From positions 37,497 to 101,496 of the forward strand of contig NZ_FRBN01000013.1 of the NCBI RefSeq assembly GCF_900142625.1: 64,000 bases of DNA, given 5' to 3'. Position numbers and translations under genes: made by a program. The notes under the pieces are model-generated. The model was not told the DNA's origin. It saw nothing but the letters and a program-made list of their open reading frames with translations, and ran no database searches. Positions within the stretch are counted from its first letter, which is position 1, and each line of letters starts with the position of its first letter. Source of the DNA: Roseovarius marisflavi (GTDB taxonomy: Bacteria > Pseudomonadota > Alphaproteobacteria > Rhodobacterales > Rhodobacteraceae). Positions 24,420 through 33,143 of this stretch are shown here, in pieces.

Positions 24420-25727
24420 ATGTCGTTACGCTGGCTTAAACCCTATGTGCCCCGCAGCCTGTATTGGCGGGCAACGCTGATCCTGCTCTTGCCGGTGATC
24501 ACGCTGTTGCTCGTTGTCTCGATCGTCTTCATTCAACGCCATTTTGAGGGTGTGACGCAACAGATGACCGAGACGGTCAGCCGTGAAATTGTTGCGGTGC
24601 TGGGGGATGGCACGCGCCCGCCCGAGGCGTTGATCGATCAGCCGATTGCCAGAACGCTTGAGATTGATCTAAGCGTGATGAGCAAAGAGGACATCCCGGA
24701 AACTGATTTTCGTCAGTGGTTCGATTTTTCGGGCGTTGTTGTGATCCGGGAGTTCAAAAAGAAGTTCCCCGACTTGCAGGTGCTCGAACTGACGGATGAC
24801 AGCCAGGTGCATTTGTATTTTCTGCGCGACGGGCAGGGCATAAAGCTGGCGTTTGACCGGCGCCGGGTCTCGGCGCGCCAACCGCATCAACTCTTGGTAA
24901 ACATGGTGTTCTTCGGGGTTCTGATGACGGTTATCTCGTATATTTATCTTCGCAAACAACTGCGCCCGATCACCCGGCTGGCGCGCGCCGCAGAGGCCTT
25001 TGGGCGCGGGCGGCATGTGCCCTATCGCCCGACCGGCGCGGCAGAGGTGCGCGCGGCGGGGGGCGCGTTTCTGGATATGCGCGCCCGGATTGAGCGCCAG
25101 ATCGAACAGCGCACGCTGATGCTCTCGGGGGTCAGCCACGATTTGCGCACGCCGCTGACACGGTTGCGGCTTGGGCTGGCGATGCTGGAGGAGGATGAGG
25201 CCGAGCCTATGCTGCGCGATGTCGAGGATATGCAGCGGCTTCTGGACGGGTTTCTTGCCTTTGCACGCGGCGCGCAGGAGGGCGAGGCAGAGCCGGTCGA
25301 CCCGATCGCCCTGATGCGCAAGATCGTCGAGGACGCGCAGCGCAGCCAGGTCAACGTAGCCCTCACCGAAACCAGCGGCGAGGGCGAGATCAGCCTGCGC
25401 ATCGGCAGTATCAGGCGCGCGGTCGAGAACCTGATCAACAATGCCGTCCGCTATGGCAGTCGCGCCGAGGTCTCTGTTGTGCTGACTGATAAATCGCTGC
25501 GCATCCGGGTCGAGGATGACGGGCCGGGGATTGCCGCCGAGAGCCGCGATGAGGCGGTCAAGCCGTTCACCCGGCTGGAACCCGCGCGCAACCAGAACCG
25601 GGGCACCGGGGTGGGGCTTGGCCTGTCGATCGTGCTTGACGTGGCGCGTGCCCATGGCGGCATGCTTCGCCTTGGGCAAAGCGACCGCCTTGGCGGATTG
25701 CAGGCCGATATCGTGATTGCCCGTTAG
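24420..25727 (+). CDS. EnvZ-like sensor histidine kinase, orphan
   Basis: A 435-residue membrane kinase: TM1 about 17-38 (LILLLPVITLLLVVSIVFI), a periplasmic domain of about 120 residues, TM2 about 160-178, HAMP (LRKQLRPITRLARAAEAF), HisKA with His in SGVSHDLRTPL, and HATPase (NLINNAVRYG, DDGPGI, GTGVGLGLSIV). It is the EnvZ type; no response regulator gene is adjacent. The start ATG lies 40 bp from the divergent metallo-hydrolase start. Confidence 0.92.
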   Translation: MSLRWLKPYVPRSLYWRATLILLLPVITLLLVVSIVFIQRHFEGVTQQMTETVSREIVAVLGDGTRPPEALIDQPIARTLEIDLSVMSKEDIPETDFRQWFDFSGVVVIREFKKKFPDLQVLELTDDSQVHLYFLRDGQGIKLAFDRRRVSARQPHQLLVNMVFFGVLMTVISYIYLRKQLRPITRLARAAEAFGRGRHVPYRPTGAAEVRAAGGAFLDMRARIERQIEQRTLMLSGVSHDLRTPLTRLRLGLAMLEEDEAEPMLRDVEDMQRLLDGFLAFARGAQEGEAEPVDPIALMRKIVEDAQRSQVNVALTETSGEGEISLRIGSIRRAVENLINNAVRYGSRAEVSVVLTDKSLRIRVEDDGPGIAAESRDEAVKPFTRLEPARNQNRGTGVGLGLSIVLDVARAHGGMLRLGQSDRLGGLQADIVIAR

Positions 25728-25779
25728 AGGGCCTCGCGTTCATTCGAATTCACGCGAGCCCCTCCAACGTATTGATTTT

Positions 25780-25826
25780 GCATGTTTGAGAAGCTCAAAA
25801 CCGGGTTCCACTTTTGAGCAACATGC
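25780..25826 (-). repeat. Dispersed palindromic repeat, copy A
   Basis: A 47-bp element GCATGT...ACATGC containing the core CTCAAAACCGGGTTCCACTT. Its reverse complement matches the copy at 30177 almost base for base. It lies between the sensor kinase and helicase genes. Similar 'AAGTGGAAACCGGTTTT' palindromes are common in alphaproteobacterial intergenic regions. Confidence 0.8.
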
Positions 25827-25880
25827 TCTGGGAAAACGGGGGGCTTGCCAGCCCTTTCAGGCTGGCCCGCAGGAGACCCT

Positions 25881-27407
25881 CTAGCGGGTGCGCCGCTCGT
25901 CAAAGCTCAGGGCGATGAAGCCGGGCAAATGGTCCCCCATGCCCGTCACCTTGCCGCCGCCATGATCCTGACGCCCGCGATCAGAGCCGCCGCCACCACC
26001 CCGGCGCGAGGAGCGCTCTTTACGCTCCGGCTTGGGGGCGGGTTGCTGCGGCTCCGGTGCTGCCTCCTGGGCGGCGACGGGGGCGGCAACCGGGGCCTCG
26101 GCAGCCTCTTGCGGTTTTGGGGTCTCTTCGGCCTTGGCCGCAGGTGCGTCGGTTTTTGGCTCTTCGGATTTCTTGGAGCGTCGGCTTACGCGGGGTTTGG
26201 CGGCTTTTTTCTCGGGCGCGGGGGCGGCTTCGGCTTCTGCCTCGGGGGCGGTGCCGGATTGCAGCGGATTATCGACGCGCGGAATCGCCTTTTGCAGCAG
26301 ATCCTCGATCGCGGCGAGGTTCTTTTCGTCGCGCGGGATGCAGATCATGAGCGCCTTGCCATCGCGCCCGGCGCGGCCCGTGCGGCCGATTCGGTGCACG
26401 TAATCCTCGGCATGGCTTGGCACATCGAAGTTGAACACATGGCTGACGGCGGGCACGTCAAGGCCACGCGCGGCCACGTCCGAGGCAATCAGAAACCGCA
26501 GGTCGCCGGCGCGAAAGCCGTCAAGCGTGCGGGTGCGTTGGCTCTGATCCAGATCACCGTGAATCGGCGCCGCGTCATAGCCGTATTTGGTGAGCGATTT
26601 GGCAACGATATCCACGTCGACCTTGCGGTTACAGAACACGATGGCGTTGGTGCACTTGTCACCCTCACGCTCGATCAGCGCCCGCAACAGGTTGCGTTTC
26701 TCACTGGCTTCGCGGTCGCGCCGCGAGGCCTTGAGCATGACAACGCCCTGCTCGATCGTCTCCGAGGCGGTGGCCTGTCGGGCGACTTCGACGCGCTCGG
26801 GCGCGGAGAGGAAGGTATTTGTGATACGCTCGATCTCGGGCGCCATCGTGGCCGAGAAGAACAGCGTCTGGCGGGTAAAGGGCGTCAGGCTGAAGATGCG
26901 TTCGATATCGGGGATAAAGCCCATATCAAGCATGCGATCGGCTTCATCCACGACCATGATCTGCACCCCGGTCAGCAACAGTTTGCCGCGCTCGAAATGG
27001 TCGAGAAGGCGACCGGGAGTGGCGATCAGAACATCAACGCCCTTGTCGATCAGCTTGTCCTGTTCCTTGAACGACACGCCGCCAATCAGCAGCGCCTTGG
27101 TCAGTTTCAGGTACTTGGAATAGGTGTCAAAATTCTCGGCCACCTGTGCGGCCAATTCCCGCGTCGGGCAGAGCACAAGGCTGCGCGGCATCCGCGCACG
27201 GGCGCGCCCGCGCGACAGAAGCGACAGCATGGGCAGCGTGAAGCTTGCGGTCTTTCCGGTGCCGGTCTGGGCGATGCCCAGAACGTCGCGACCTTCAAGG
27301 GCGGGGGGGATCGCCGCCGCCTGAATGGGGGTCGGGGTTTCATATCCGGCATCCTCGACAGCTTTGAGGACTTTGGGATTAAGATTCAGATCTGAGAATT
27401 TGGTCAT
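25881..27407 (-). CDS. DEAD-box RNA helicase, RhlE type
   Basis: A 508-residue helicase (start ATG at 27407; 27413 also possible). Motifs: Q motif YETPTPIQ, AQTGTGKT, PTRELA, TPGRLLDHF, DEAD, SAT, HRIGRTGRAGRDG. After about residue 385 comes a low-complexity Ala/Pro/Glu/Lys tail ending in a Gly/Arg-rich box (RRGGGGGSDRGRQ), typical of RhlE-group helicases. It probably remodels ribosomal or cold-stressed RNA. Confidence 0.94.
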   Translation of the reverse strand: MTKFSDLNLNPKVLKAVEDAGYETPTPIQAAAIPPALEGRDVLGIAQTGTGKTASFTLPMLSLLSRGRARARMPRSLVLCPTRELAAQVAENFDTYSKYLKLTKALLIGGVSFKEQDKLIDKGVDVLIATPGRLLDHFERGKLLLTGVQIMVVDEADRMLDMGFIPDIERIFSLTPFTRQTLFFSATMAPEIERITNTFLSAPERVEVARQATASETIEQGVVMLKASRRDREASEKRNLLRALIEREGDKCTNAIVFCNRKVDVDIVAKSLTKYGYDAAPIHGDLDQSQRTRTLDGFRAGDLRFLIASDVAARGLDVPAVSHVFNFDVPSHAEDYVHRIGRTGRAGRDGKALMICIPRDEKNLAAIEDLLQKAIPRVDNPLQSGTAPEAEAEAAPAPEKKAAKPRVSRRSKKSEEPKTDAPAAKAEETPKPQEAAEAPVAAPVAAQEAAPEPQQPAPKPERKERSSRRGGGGGSDRGRQDHGGGKVTGMGDHLPGFIALSFDERRTR

Positions 27408-27605
27408 GGGCATCCGTAATTTACGGACACAATCCTGGCCCGTACGTATGAGACCGGATCGGGCCCCTCTTGGGCCTGTGGTTCTCCACATGGATGATCC
27501 GGTGGCTTGCACTTACCTGAATATAGGGGGGCTGGTCAATGGAGTGCTCTGCAGCGATGACAATGCACCGGTCCACACCAAAGATTGTATCCAAATTGGC
27601 AGCAA

Positions 27606-28574
27606 TCAGCGGTGACTGGGAAAATGCAGCGCGCGTTTGCGGTCAAGATCGAGGGCCACATTATGGAGATGGCCTCGCTCTGCCAGACGCGCGCGCAGGG
27701 CCGGTGTGGCGGTACAGACCTCGTCAAAGAATTGCCGCAGGGCTGTCTCGCCGCCATCCCCCTCAAGCATCGAGAACAGCGCGTGCATGTTCAGCCCGGC
27801 GCCATCGGCCATCGGCGCAGGCTTTAGCCCTTCGCGGTAAGAGCCATGGCGCAGCCGATAGGCAAAGGCCGATTGCCACCGCTCCCAGCTTGGCGCGTGC
27901 AGGTGACAGAGCCGGGTCTCAGAGAGCTCAACCGGCGTGTCATCCATCACCTTGTCAACAAATGCGTTGTGAATCCGCAGGCTTATGTTCTCAAGCCCGG
28001 TGCGCACAAAGACCTTGCCCGCGACATGGCTGACAAAGCCGCCATTCAGGTGCGGGCCGAAAGTTGGATAGATCGCATTGGTGTCCTCGCGGCGCCGTCC
28101 CTGAAGGCGGGCGCAGGATTTGAACCATTGCTGCCCCTCGGGCGGGGGATCGGCGAGGTCAGGCGCCAGGGCCTCGATCGGTCGCGCGCGCGCACTCAGC
28201 GTATCGGCGGGCAGGGCGGCCAATTGCACCGACAGCGGGCTTGCAGGCAGCAGTAATTCATCCACATCAATATGGGCCAGCCAATCCACCTGCGGGCGCC
28301 GGTTCAGGCAATGGGTGGCGTTCAGGCTCTGGCGGGGCTGATGGGCATCGGGTCGGCCCTTGCGGCGACGACGGCGCCAATAGGCCTCATCGCACACGAT
28401 CACACGGCATTTGGGATGCGCGCGCAGGGCGGCCTCGGCCTCGGCGTTCGGGGCGTCAAGATAGATGTGAATGCGATGCGCACCCAGATCAAGGTGATAG
28501 GCGGCAAAGTTCAATATATCGCGGGCAGGCGCCTTGACGGTCGCCACAACGCCCCATTTGGGTGTGTCACTCAT
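27606..28574 (-). CDS. Glycosyltransferase family 2-like protein (DUF4422/Glyco_tranf_2_4 group)
   Basis: A 322-residue protein opening MSDTPKWGVVATVKAPARDI, typical of the 'glyco_tranf_2_4' group: WLAHIDVDELLL supplies the DxD-type metal site and HLDLGAHRIHIYLDA the nucleotide-sugar fold. There is no signal peptide or TM segment. The acceptor is unknown. No polysaccharide genes lie nearby. Confidence 0.8.
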   Translation of the reverse strand: MSDTPKWGVVATVKAPARDILNFAAYHLDLGAHRIHIYLDAPNAEAEAALRAHPKCRVIVCDEAYWRRRRRKGRPDAHQPRQSLNATHCLNRRPQVDWLAHIDVDELLLPASPLSVQLAALPADTLSARARPIEALAPDLADPPPEGQQWFKSCARLQGRRREDTNAIYPTFGPHLNGGFVSHVAGKVFVRTGLENISLRIHNAFVDKVMDDTPVELSETRLCHLHAPSWERWQSAFAYRLRHGSYREGLKPAPMADGAGLNMHALFSMLEGDGGETALRQFFDEVCTATPALRARLAERGHLHNVALDLDRKRALHFPSHR

Positions 28575-28634
28575 GGCCGCAGAATGCGGTCACGCCAAGG
28601 GCGGCGCAAGGGCCAAAGAGCGCGCGGGCACGCC

Positions 28635-29078
28635 TTAGTCGAACTTGCGCGAGGGCGCCAGAACCGTGGCCTCGCCGATCAACACCTTCTTGCCGTTCAC
28701 CAGACATCGGCAATCAAGCTGAACCCGGCGCTTGCCGTGGTCAATCGCGATCACCTCAACCTCGGCATGAACCATGTCGCCGGGGCGCACAGGCGCAAGA
28801 AACTTGAGGCTTTGCCCCATGTAGACGGTGCCGTGACCGGGCAGTTGCTCGCCGATCACCGCCGAAATCAGCCCGGCGGTCAGCATGCCATGGGCAATGC
28901 GACCTTCAAAGATCGTGTCGCGGGCATAATCATCATCAAGATGCACCGGATTGCGGTCGGTCGAAACCTCAGCGAACATCTCGATGTCGCGGTCGGTGAC
29001 AACTTTGCGCAGATGGCGCGTCATGCCCATTTCAATGTCTTCGATACAGATCGTGCCGCGTGGCATATTATCCAACAT
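28635..29078 (-). CDS. MaoC-family dehydratase
   Basis: A 147-residue hot-dog protein with the hydratase-2 motif DRNPVHLDDDYA and GRIAHGMLTAGLIS. Likely an (R)-specific enoyl-CoA hydratase acting in the cytosol. The start at 29078 is preceded by GGAGG at seven bases; an alternative ATG is four codons in. Confidence 0.9.
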   Translation of the reverse strand: MLDNMPRGTICIEDIEMGMTRHLRKVVTDRDIEMFAEVSTDRNPVHLDDDYARDTIFEGRIAHGMLTAGLISAVIGEQLPGHGTVYMGQSLKFLAPVRPGDMVHAEVEVIAIDHGKRRVQLDCRCLVNGKKVLIGEATVLAPSRKFD

Positions 29079-29190
29079 GCGCCCCTCCGGGTGGTGTGTT
29101 GCGTTGTTCGGTGCGTAATATTAAGGCGCAAAAAGTGCCCGTATTGGAATTTTATTACTTCGCAACCGCAGCAAAATCAAGCCCTTTCTG

Positions 29191-30063
29191 TCACCGCAGA
29201 AACCCGATTGCATAGCTTGGTGAGGAGTTTTCCTTTTGCAGGTAGGTGCTTAGCGCCTCTGGGTCGGGCTGCTGCGACGTTTTGGTTTCCTGAGCCGCAA
29301 GGCCGCCACTGATGAAAAGAGAATCAATATCCTCGCCCATGGCCCCGGCGATATCGGTCAGAACCCCGTCGCCAATCGCCAGAATGCGCGAATCCTCGAC
29401 ATCATGGCCAAGCTCTGCAAGGCGGCGGCGGGCCAGATCATAGATCGGCGGGTGCGGCTTGCCGAAATAGAGGCTCTCGCCGCCCATTTCCGTATAAAGC
29501 CGCGCCAGGGCGCCGGCGCACCACTCGCGGTGCTCGCCGCGATCCACCACGATATCGGGATTGGCGCAAAGAAATTTCATGCCCTTTTGCTTGGCATAAA
29601 GGAACTGCGGGCGCATCTCGGAGGGGTCGGCGGTGGGATCAAACGGACCGGCGCAGACGATGCCCTCGGCCTCGTCGAGCGGCACGCGCCGGATATCGAC
29701 GGGGTTTTCGATCAGGTGCAGCGGCTCGAAGAACTTGGTGTCGCGATCCTCGCCGATGAAGAACACCTTTTCGCCGACCACGCCGCGAAACATCGCGGCG
29801 CGCGCGCTGTCGCCTGAGGTGGCGATGGTATCCCAGGCATCCTCGGGCACGCCGAAGCTGACAAGCTGTTTTTCAACGCCGTGGCGGGCGCGCGGCGAAT
29901 TGGTCACCAAAACCACCATGCCGCCGGTCGCGCGGTAGGCCCGAAGCGCGGCAACGGCACCGGGCAAGGCGCGCACCCCGTCATGCACACAGCCCCAGAG
30001 ATCGACAAACAGGGCGTCGTACTTGTTGGAAATCTCGGTGAGCGAGGTGATGATCTGGGTCAT
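29191..30063 (-). CDS. TIGR01459-type HAD hydrolase
   Basis: A 290-residue HAD phosphatase of the NagD/class IIA type. The nucleophile motif is FVDLWGCVHDG, and the cap type follows TNSPRARHGVEKQL; GKPHPPIYDLA and IGDGVLTDIAGA complete the active site. The start is the ATG at 30063 rather than the upstream frame opening at 30078. Substrate not known. Confidence 0.9.
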   Translation of the reverse strand: MTQIITSLTEISNKYDALFVDLWGCVHDGVRALPGAVAALRAYRATGGMVVLVTNSPRARHGVEKQLVSFGVPEDAWDTIATSGDSARAAMFRGVVGEKVFFIGEDRDTKFFEPLHLIENPVDIRRVPLDEAEGIVCAGPFDPTADPSEMRPQFLYAKQKGMKFLCANPDIVVDRGEHREWCAGALARLYTEMGGESLYFGKPHPPIYDLARRRLAELGHDVEDSRILAIGDGVLTDIAGAMGEDIDSLFISGGLAAQETKTSQQPDPEALSTYLQKENSSPSYAIGFLR

Positions 30064-30176
30064 GGGCGGGCTCCGCAACGGTAAGGGCTGCGCGAGATAT
30101 GGCAGGCGCAGCCCGGTTTGGCCAGCGGTGCAACGATGAGTATTTGCACCAGGAAGAAGGGCAGGGTGCGCTTAAA

Positions 30177-30223
30177 GCATGTTGCTCAAAAGTGGGAACC
30201 GGTTTTGAGCGTCTCGAACATGC
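30177..30223 (+). repeat. Dispersed palindromic repeat, copy B
   Basis: GCATGTTGCTCAAAAGTGGG followed by AACCGGTTTTGAGC and ending in ACATGC, inverted relative to the copy at 25780. An additional GACATGCTCT lies just after it (30224-30233) and reaches the flavin reductase stop codon. Confidence 0.8.
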
Positions 30224-30231
30224 GACATGCT

Positions 30232-30720
30232 CTAGCTCTTGTGGGGGCGCACGATGTGATAGCTGCCGCTGAGATAGGTCAGCGGTTTTTCCCCGGCATT
30301 TGCCAGTTCCAGCACGCTGCCAATGCAGATCGCGTGGCTGCCGTGGATCATCTGGTCGTTGAGAGCGCAGGAAAAGGCGGTGGCGCGGGGCAGGATAGGG
30401 CCCTGGGCGCTATGGGTGACCGCGAGGCCGCAAAACCGGTCGCTGGGGGCATCGGGCGAGGGGCCGGCAAAGGCCTGTGCCACGTCGACCGCATCTTCGG
30501 GCAGGATATTGACGCAGAAGGCCCGGTTTTCGATGACGGCGCGCGCGATCCGGCTATCGGAGCGCAGGCAGACCAGCACCGAGGGCGGATCGGCGGTGAG
30601 CGAGGTAAAGGCGCTGACGGTGGCGCCCACGCGCCCCGCCGGGCCATCGGTGGTGACAACCGTGACCGTGGCCGCAACCTGGCGCATGGCGGCGAGAAAG
30701 ACGTCGCGATCAACGCTCAT
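30232..30720 (-). CDS. Flavin reductase family protein
   Basis: A 162-residue FMN-binding split-barrel protein (VTVVTTDGPAGRVGATVSAF, PPSVLVCLR, FCVNILPED). The family reduces flavin with NAD(P)H, often feeding a monooxygenase. No partner monooxygenase is adjacent. Its stop codon lies inside the palindromic repeat region, so the repeat forms its 3' end. Confidence 0.9.
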   Translation of the reverse strand: MSVDRDVFLAAMRQVAATVTVVTTDGPAGRVGATVSAFTSLTADPPSVLVCLRSDSRIARAVIENRAFCVNILPEDAVDVAQAFAGPSPDAPSDRFCGLAVTHSAQGPILPRATAFSCALNDQMIHGSHAICIGSVLELANAGEKPLTYLSGSYHIVRPHKS

Positions 30721-30904
30721 GGCTGATGCCTTTGGGGCTGTGTGGTCACGCGGCTGTCTCCTGTCGGGGATGGGCGGGGCTTATGGTTATCGGCGAAATG
30801 TGGCGCGGTAAAGGATTTCCCGCTCTGGCGGCATGTAGCGCGGGCAGGGCGGGGTTTCAAACCCTGTTGCGGGTTATTTTGAAAAGAGCGCGGGCGCCGG
30901 GATT

Positions 30905-30944
30905 TGAAAAGAAAAACACCACGCAAGCCGGGGCCTGCGTGGTG
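30905..30944 (-). terminator. Terminator of TRAP operon
   Basis: A 9-bp stem (30917-30925 with 30936-30944) reads on the minus strand as a hairpin followed by TTTTTCTTTT, 33 bp beyond the DctM stop. Confidence 0.85.
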
Positions 30945-30976
30945 CGGTTTTTGTCATAGCGTCCGAGAGAGCGGCG

Positions 30977-32350
30977 CTAGTTGGTGATGATCTCGGGGCC
31001 CATGAAGGTATTGGGCAGGAACGTCGAAATCCATGGAACATAGGTCACGATGATCAGGAACACGAAGAGCACAGCCAGGAAGGGCAGCGCCGCGCGCACC
31101 ACCGCCATCATCGGCATGCCCGCCACACCCGAGGTGACGAAGAGGTTGAGACCGACCGGGGGGGTAATCATGCCGATTTCCATGTTCACCACCATGATGA
31201 TGCCAAGGTGGATCGGGTCGATGCCAAGCTCCATCGCGATCGGAAAGACCAGCGGCGCCACGATCACCAGAAGGCCCGAGGGCTCCATGAACTGACCACC
31301 GATCAGCAGGATCACGTTGACCATCACCAGGAACATCACCGGGCCAAAGCCTGCGCTCAGCATGGCGTTGGCGATGCTTTGAGGGATCTGTTCGTCGGTC
31401 AGCACGTGCTTGAGGATCAGCGCGTTGGCGATCACGAAAAGCAGTGTGACCGTCAGCTTGCCCGCGTCCAGCAGGGTCTTTTTCGTATCCGGATGCACAA
31501 AGGCCGTCAGGATCGCCTGTGGCTTGAGCATCAGGCTGATCGATGTGCCATCCGAGGCCGACAGCGGGCCCATGTCCTTATAGACGAAACAGGCGATGAA
31601 GAAGGAATAGACCGCCGCAACCGCCGCCGCCTCTGTGGGGGTGAAGATACCGCCATAGATGCCGCCAAGGATGATCACGATCAGGAACAGGCCCCAGCCG
31701 GCCTCGCGCCCCGAGGTCCAGACCTCGCCCCAGCCTTTCCACTCGCCCTGCGGCAGGCCCTTGACCTTGGCGATGACATAGATGGTGATCATCAGCATGG
31801 AACCGGCCATGAGGCCCGGAATGACGCCCGCAAGGAACATCCGGCCCACCGACACATCGACCGAGGCGGCATAGACCACCATCACGATCGAGGGCGGAAT
31901 GAGGATGCCGAGCGTGCCCGCGTTACAGATCACGCCGGCGGCGAATTCCTTGGTATAGCCAACCTGACGCATGCCCGCGATCACGATAGAGCCGATGGCG
32001 ACCACCGTAGCGGGCGAGCTGCCCGAGAGGGCGGCAAACAGCATGCAGGCAAAGACGCCCGCAATCGCCAGACCGCCGGGCAGATGCCCCACGCAGGCAA
32101 TCGAAAAGCGGATGATCCGCTGCGCCACGCCGCCGGTGGTCATGAAACTTGACGCCAGGATAAAGAACGGGATCGCAAGCAGGGTATAGTGGCCGACAAA
32201 GGCCTCAAGCAGGGTGCCGGCGACCGAGGCCAGCGAACTGTCGGAATAGATCAACAGGAACAGCGTCGAGCTGAGGCCGAGCGAGATCGCAATGGGCACA
32301 CCGATCAACAAAAGGGTGATGACCATCGTAAAGAGCAAAAGCACGTCCAT
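30977..32350 (-). CDS. dctM: TRAP transporter large permease DctM
   Basis: A 457-residue membrane protein with at least 12 hydrophobic segments and the conserved DctM stretches PIAISLGLSS, FFILASSFMTTGG and GSSPATVVAIGSI. An inserted segment at about 270-320 gives it a slightly long middle. It is the sodium-coupled channel-forming subunit. Its ATG shares one base with the DctQ stop (TAATG). Confidence 0.95.
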   Translation of the reverse strand: MDVLLLFTMVITLLLIGVPIAISLGLSSTLFLLIYSDSSLASVAGTLLEAFVGHYTLLAIPFFILASSFMTTGGVAQRIIRFSIACVGHLPGGLAIAGVFACMLFAALSGSSPATVVAIGSIVIAGMRQVGYTKEFAAGVICNAGTLGILIPPSIVMVVYAASVDVSVGRMFLAGVIPGLMAGSMLMITIYVIAKVKGLPQGEWKGWGEVWTSGREAGWGLFLIVIILGGIYGGIFTPTEAAAVAAVYSFFIACFVYKDMGPLSASDGTSISLMLKPQAILTAFVHPDTKKTLLDAGKLTVTLLFVIANALILKHVLTDEQIPQSIANAMLSAGFGPVMFLVMVNVILLIGGQFMEPSGLLVIVAPLVFPIAMELGIDPIHLGIIMVVNMEIGMITPPVGLNLFVTSGVAGMPMMAVVRAALPFLAVLFVFLIIVTYVPWISTFLPNTFMGPEIITN

Positions 32351-33030
32351 TATCGTGTTCCTTCCTGGCTATCGTGCTCATGGCTGGCGCGAATTTCGTC
32401 TAGTTCGTCTTCGACCTCGTGAGAGGCGACAAGGCGGTCAACCTCGCCTTTCCAGACCTGCACGGCGACCTGCGAAAACCGCAGCACCAACAGGAATGCC
32501 GAAATCGGCAGCACGATATAGGGCACGACCTTGGGCAGCTTTTCATAGCTGTCACCATAGTTGATCATGTCTTCGAGAAAGCGAAAGATGCCGAGCATCG
32601 GCACGTCCTGCACCTCGTAAAAGCTCTGGCTGCGGGCGGTCATGTCAAACCCGGTCGGAAACCAGCGCCCCGAGGTCGGCGGAAGATCTGCGAAGACCGC
32701 CCAGTAGTCATAGGTGCCCTTCAGCAAGAGCAGCGAGAACATCAGGCAGGCCCCGACCGAGATCAGCGCTAGAACCCGGCGCACCGGCGGCGGTGTCATG
32801 TTCAGAACCGCATCCACCCCGAGGTGAGCGTGTTTCTTGACCGCATAGGAGGCGCCCAGCAGAACCAGCCAGCCGAACATGAACACGGTCAATTCCAGTG
32901 CCCAGAGAATGTTTGCATTGAAGATATATCGCGCCACGACATTGGCGAAGGTGACCACTGTCATGAGACCAAGAAGGGTGGCAATCACCGATTCCTCGAT
33001 AGTGTCGATTAGCCCGGTTTTGTGCTTCAT
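32350..33030 (-). CDS. dctQ: TRAP transporter small permease DctQ
   Basis: A 226-residue, four-TM protein (VIATLLGLMTVVTFANVVARYIF motif region and FGWLVLLGASYAVKKHAHLGVD), longer than the usual 160-180 because of a periplasmic loop between TM3 and TM4 and a charged C-terminus. It is the membrane partner of DctM. Confidence 0.93.
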   Translation of the reverse strand: MKHKTGLIDTIEESVIATLLGLMTVVTFANVVARYIFNANILWALELTVFMFGWLVLLGASYAVKKHAHLGVDAVLNMTPPPVRRVLALISVGACLMFSLLLLKGTYDYWAVFADLPPTSGRWFPTGFDMTARSQSFYEVQDVPMLGIFRFLEDMINYGDSYEKLPKVVPYIVLPISAFLLVLRFSQVAVQVWKGEVDRLVASHEVEDELDEIRASHEHDSQEGTR

Positions 33031-33069
33031 CGTCCCGTTTCCCAGATTTTATTGTTATTTTCTACACAT

Positions 33070-33094
33070 CGGGCGGGTCTTTTGAACCCGCCCG
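33070..33094. promoter_or_regulatory. GC stem-loop between dctP and dctQ
   Basis: A perfect 9-bp stem CGGGCGGGT/ACCCGCCCG with a seven-base loop in the 113-bp gap between dctP and dctQ, without an adjacent T run. Such elements often protect upstream mRNA or attenuate, raising binding-protein level over permease level. Confidence 0.6.
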
Positions 33095-33143
33095 TTGCTG
33101 ACACAGACCTTTGTCGCCAAGGGCCGTACTGGTTAAACCCGTG

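Noticed and set aside
30726..30959. 77-codon plus-strand frame
   Set aside because: It runs through the TRAP terminator hairpin and has no family or start support.
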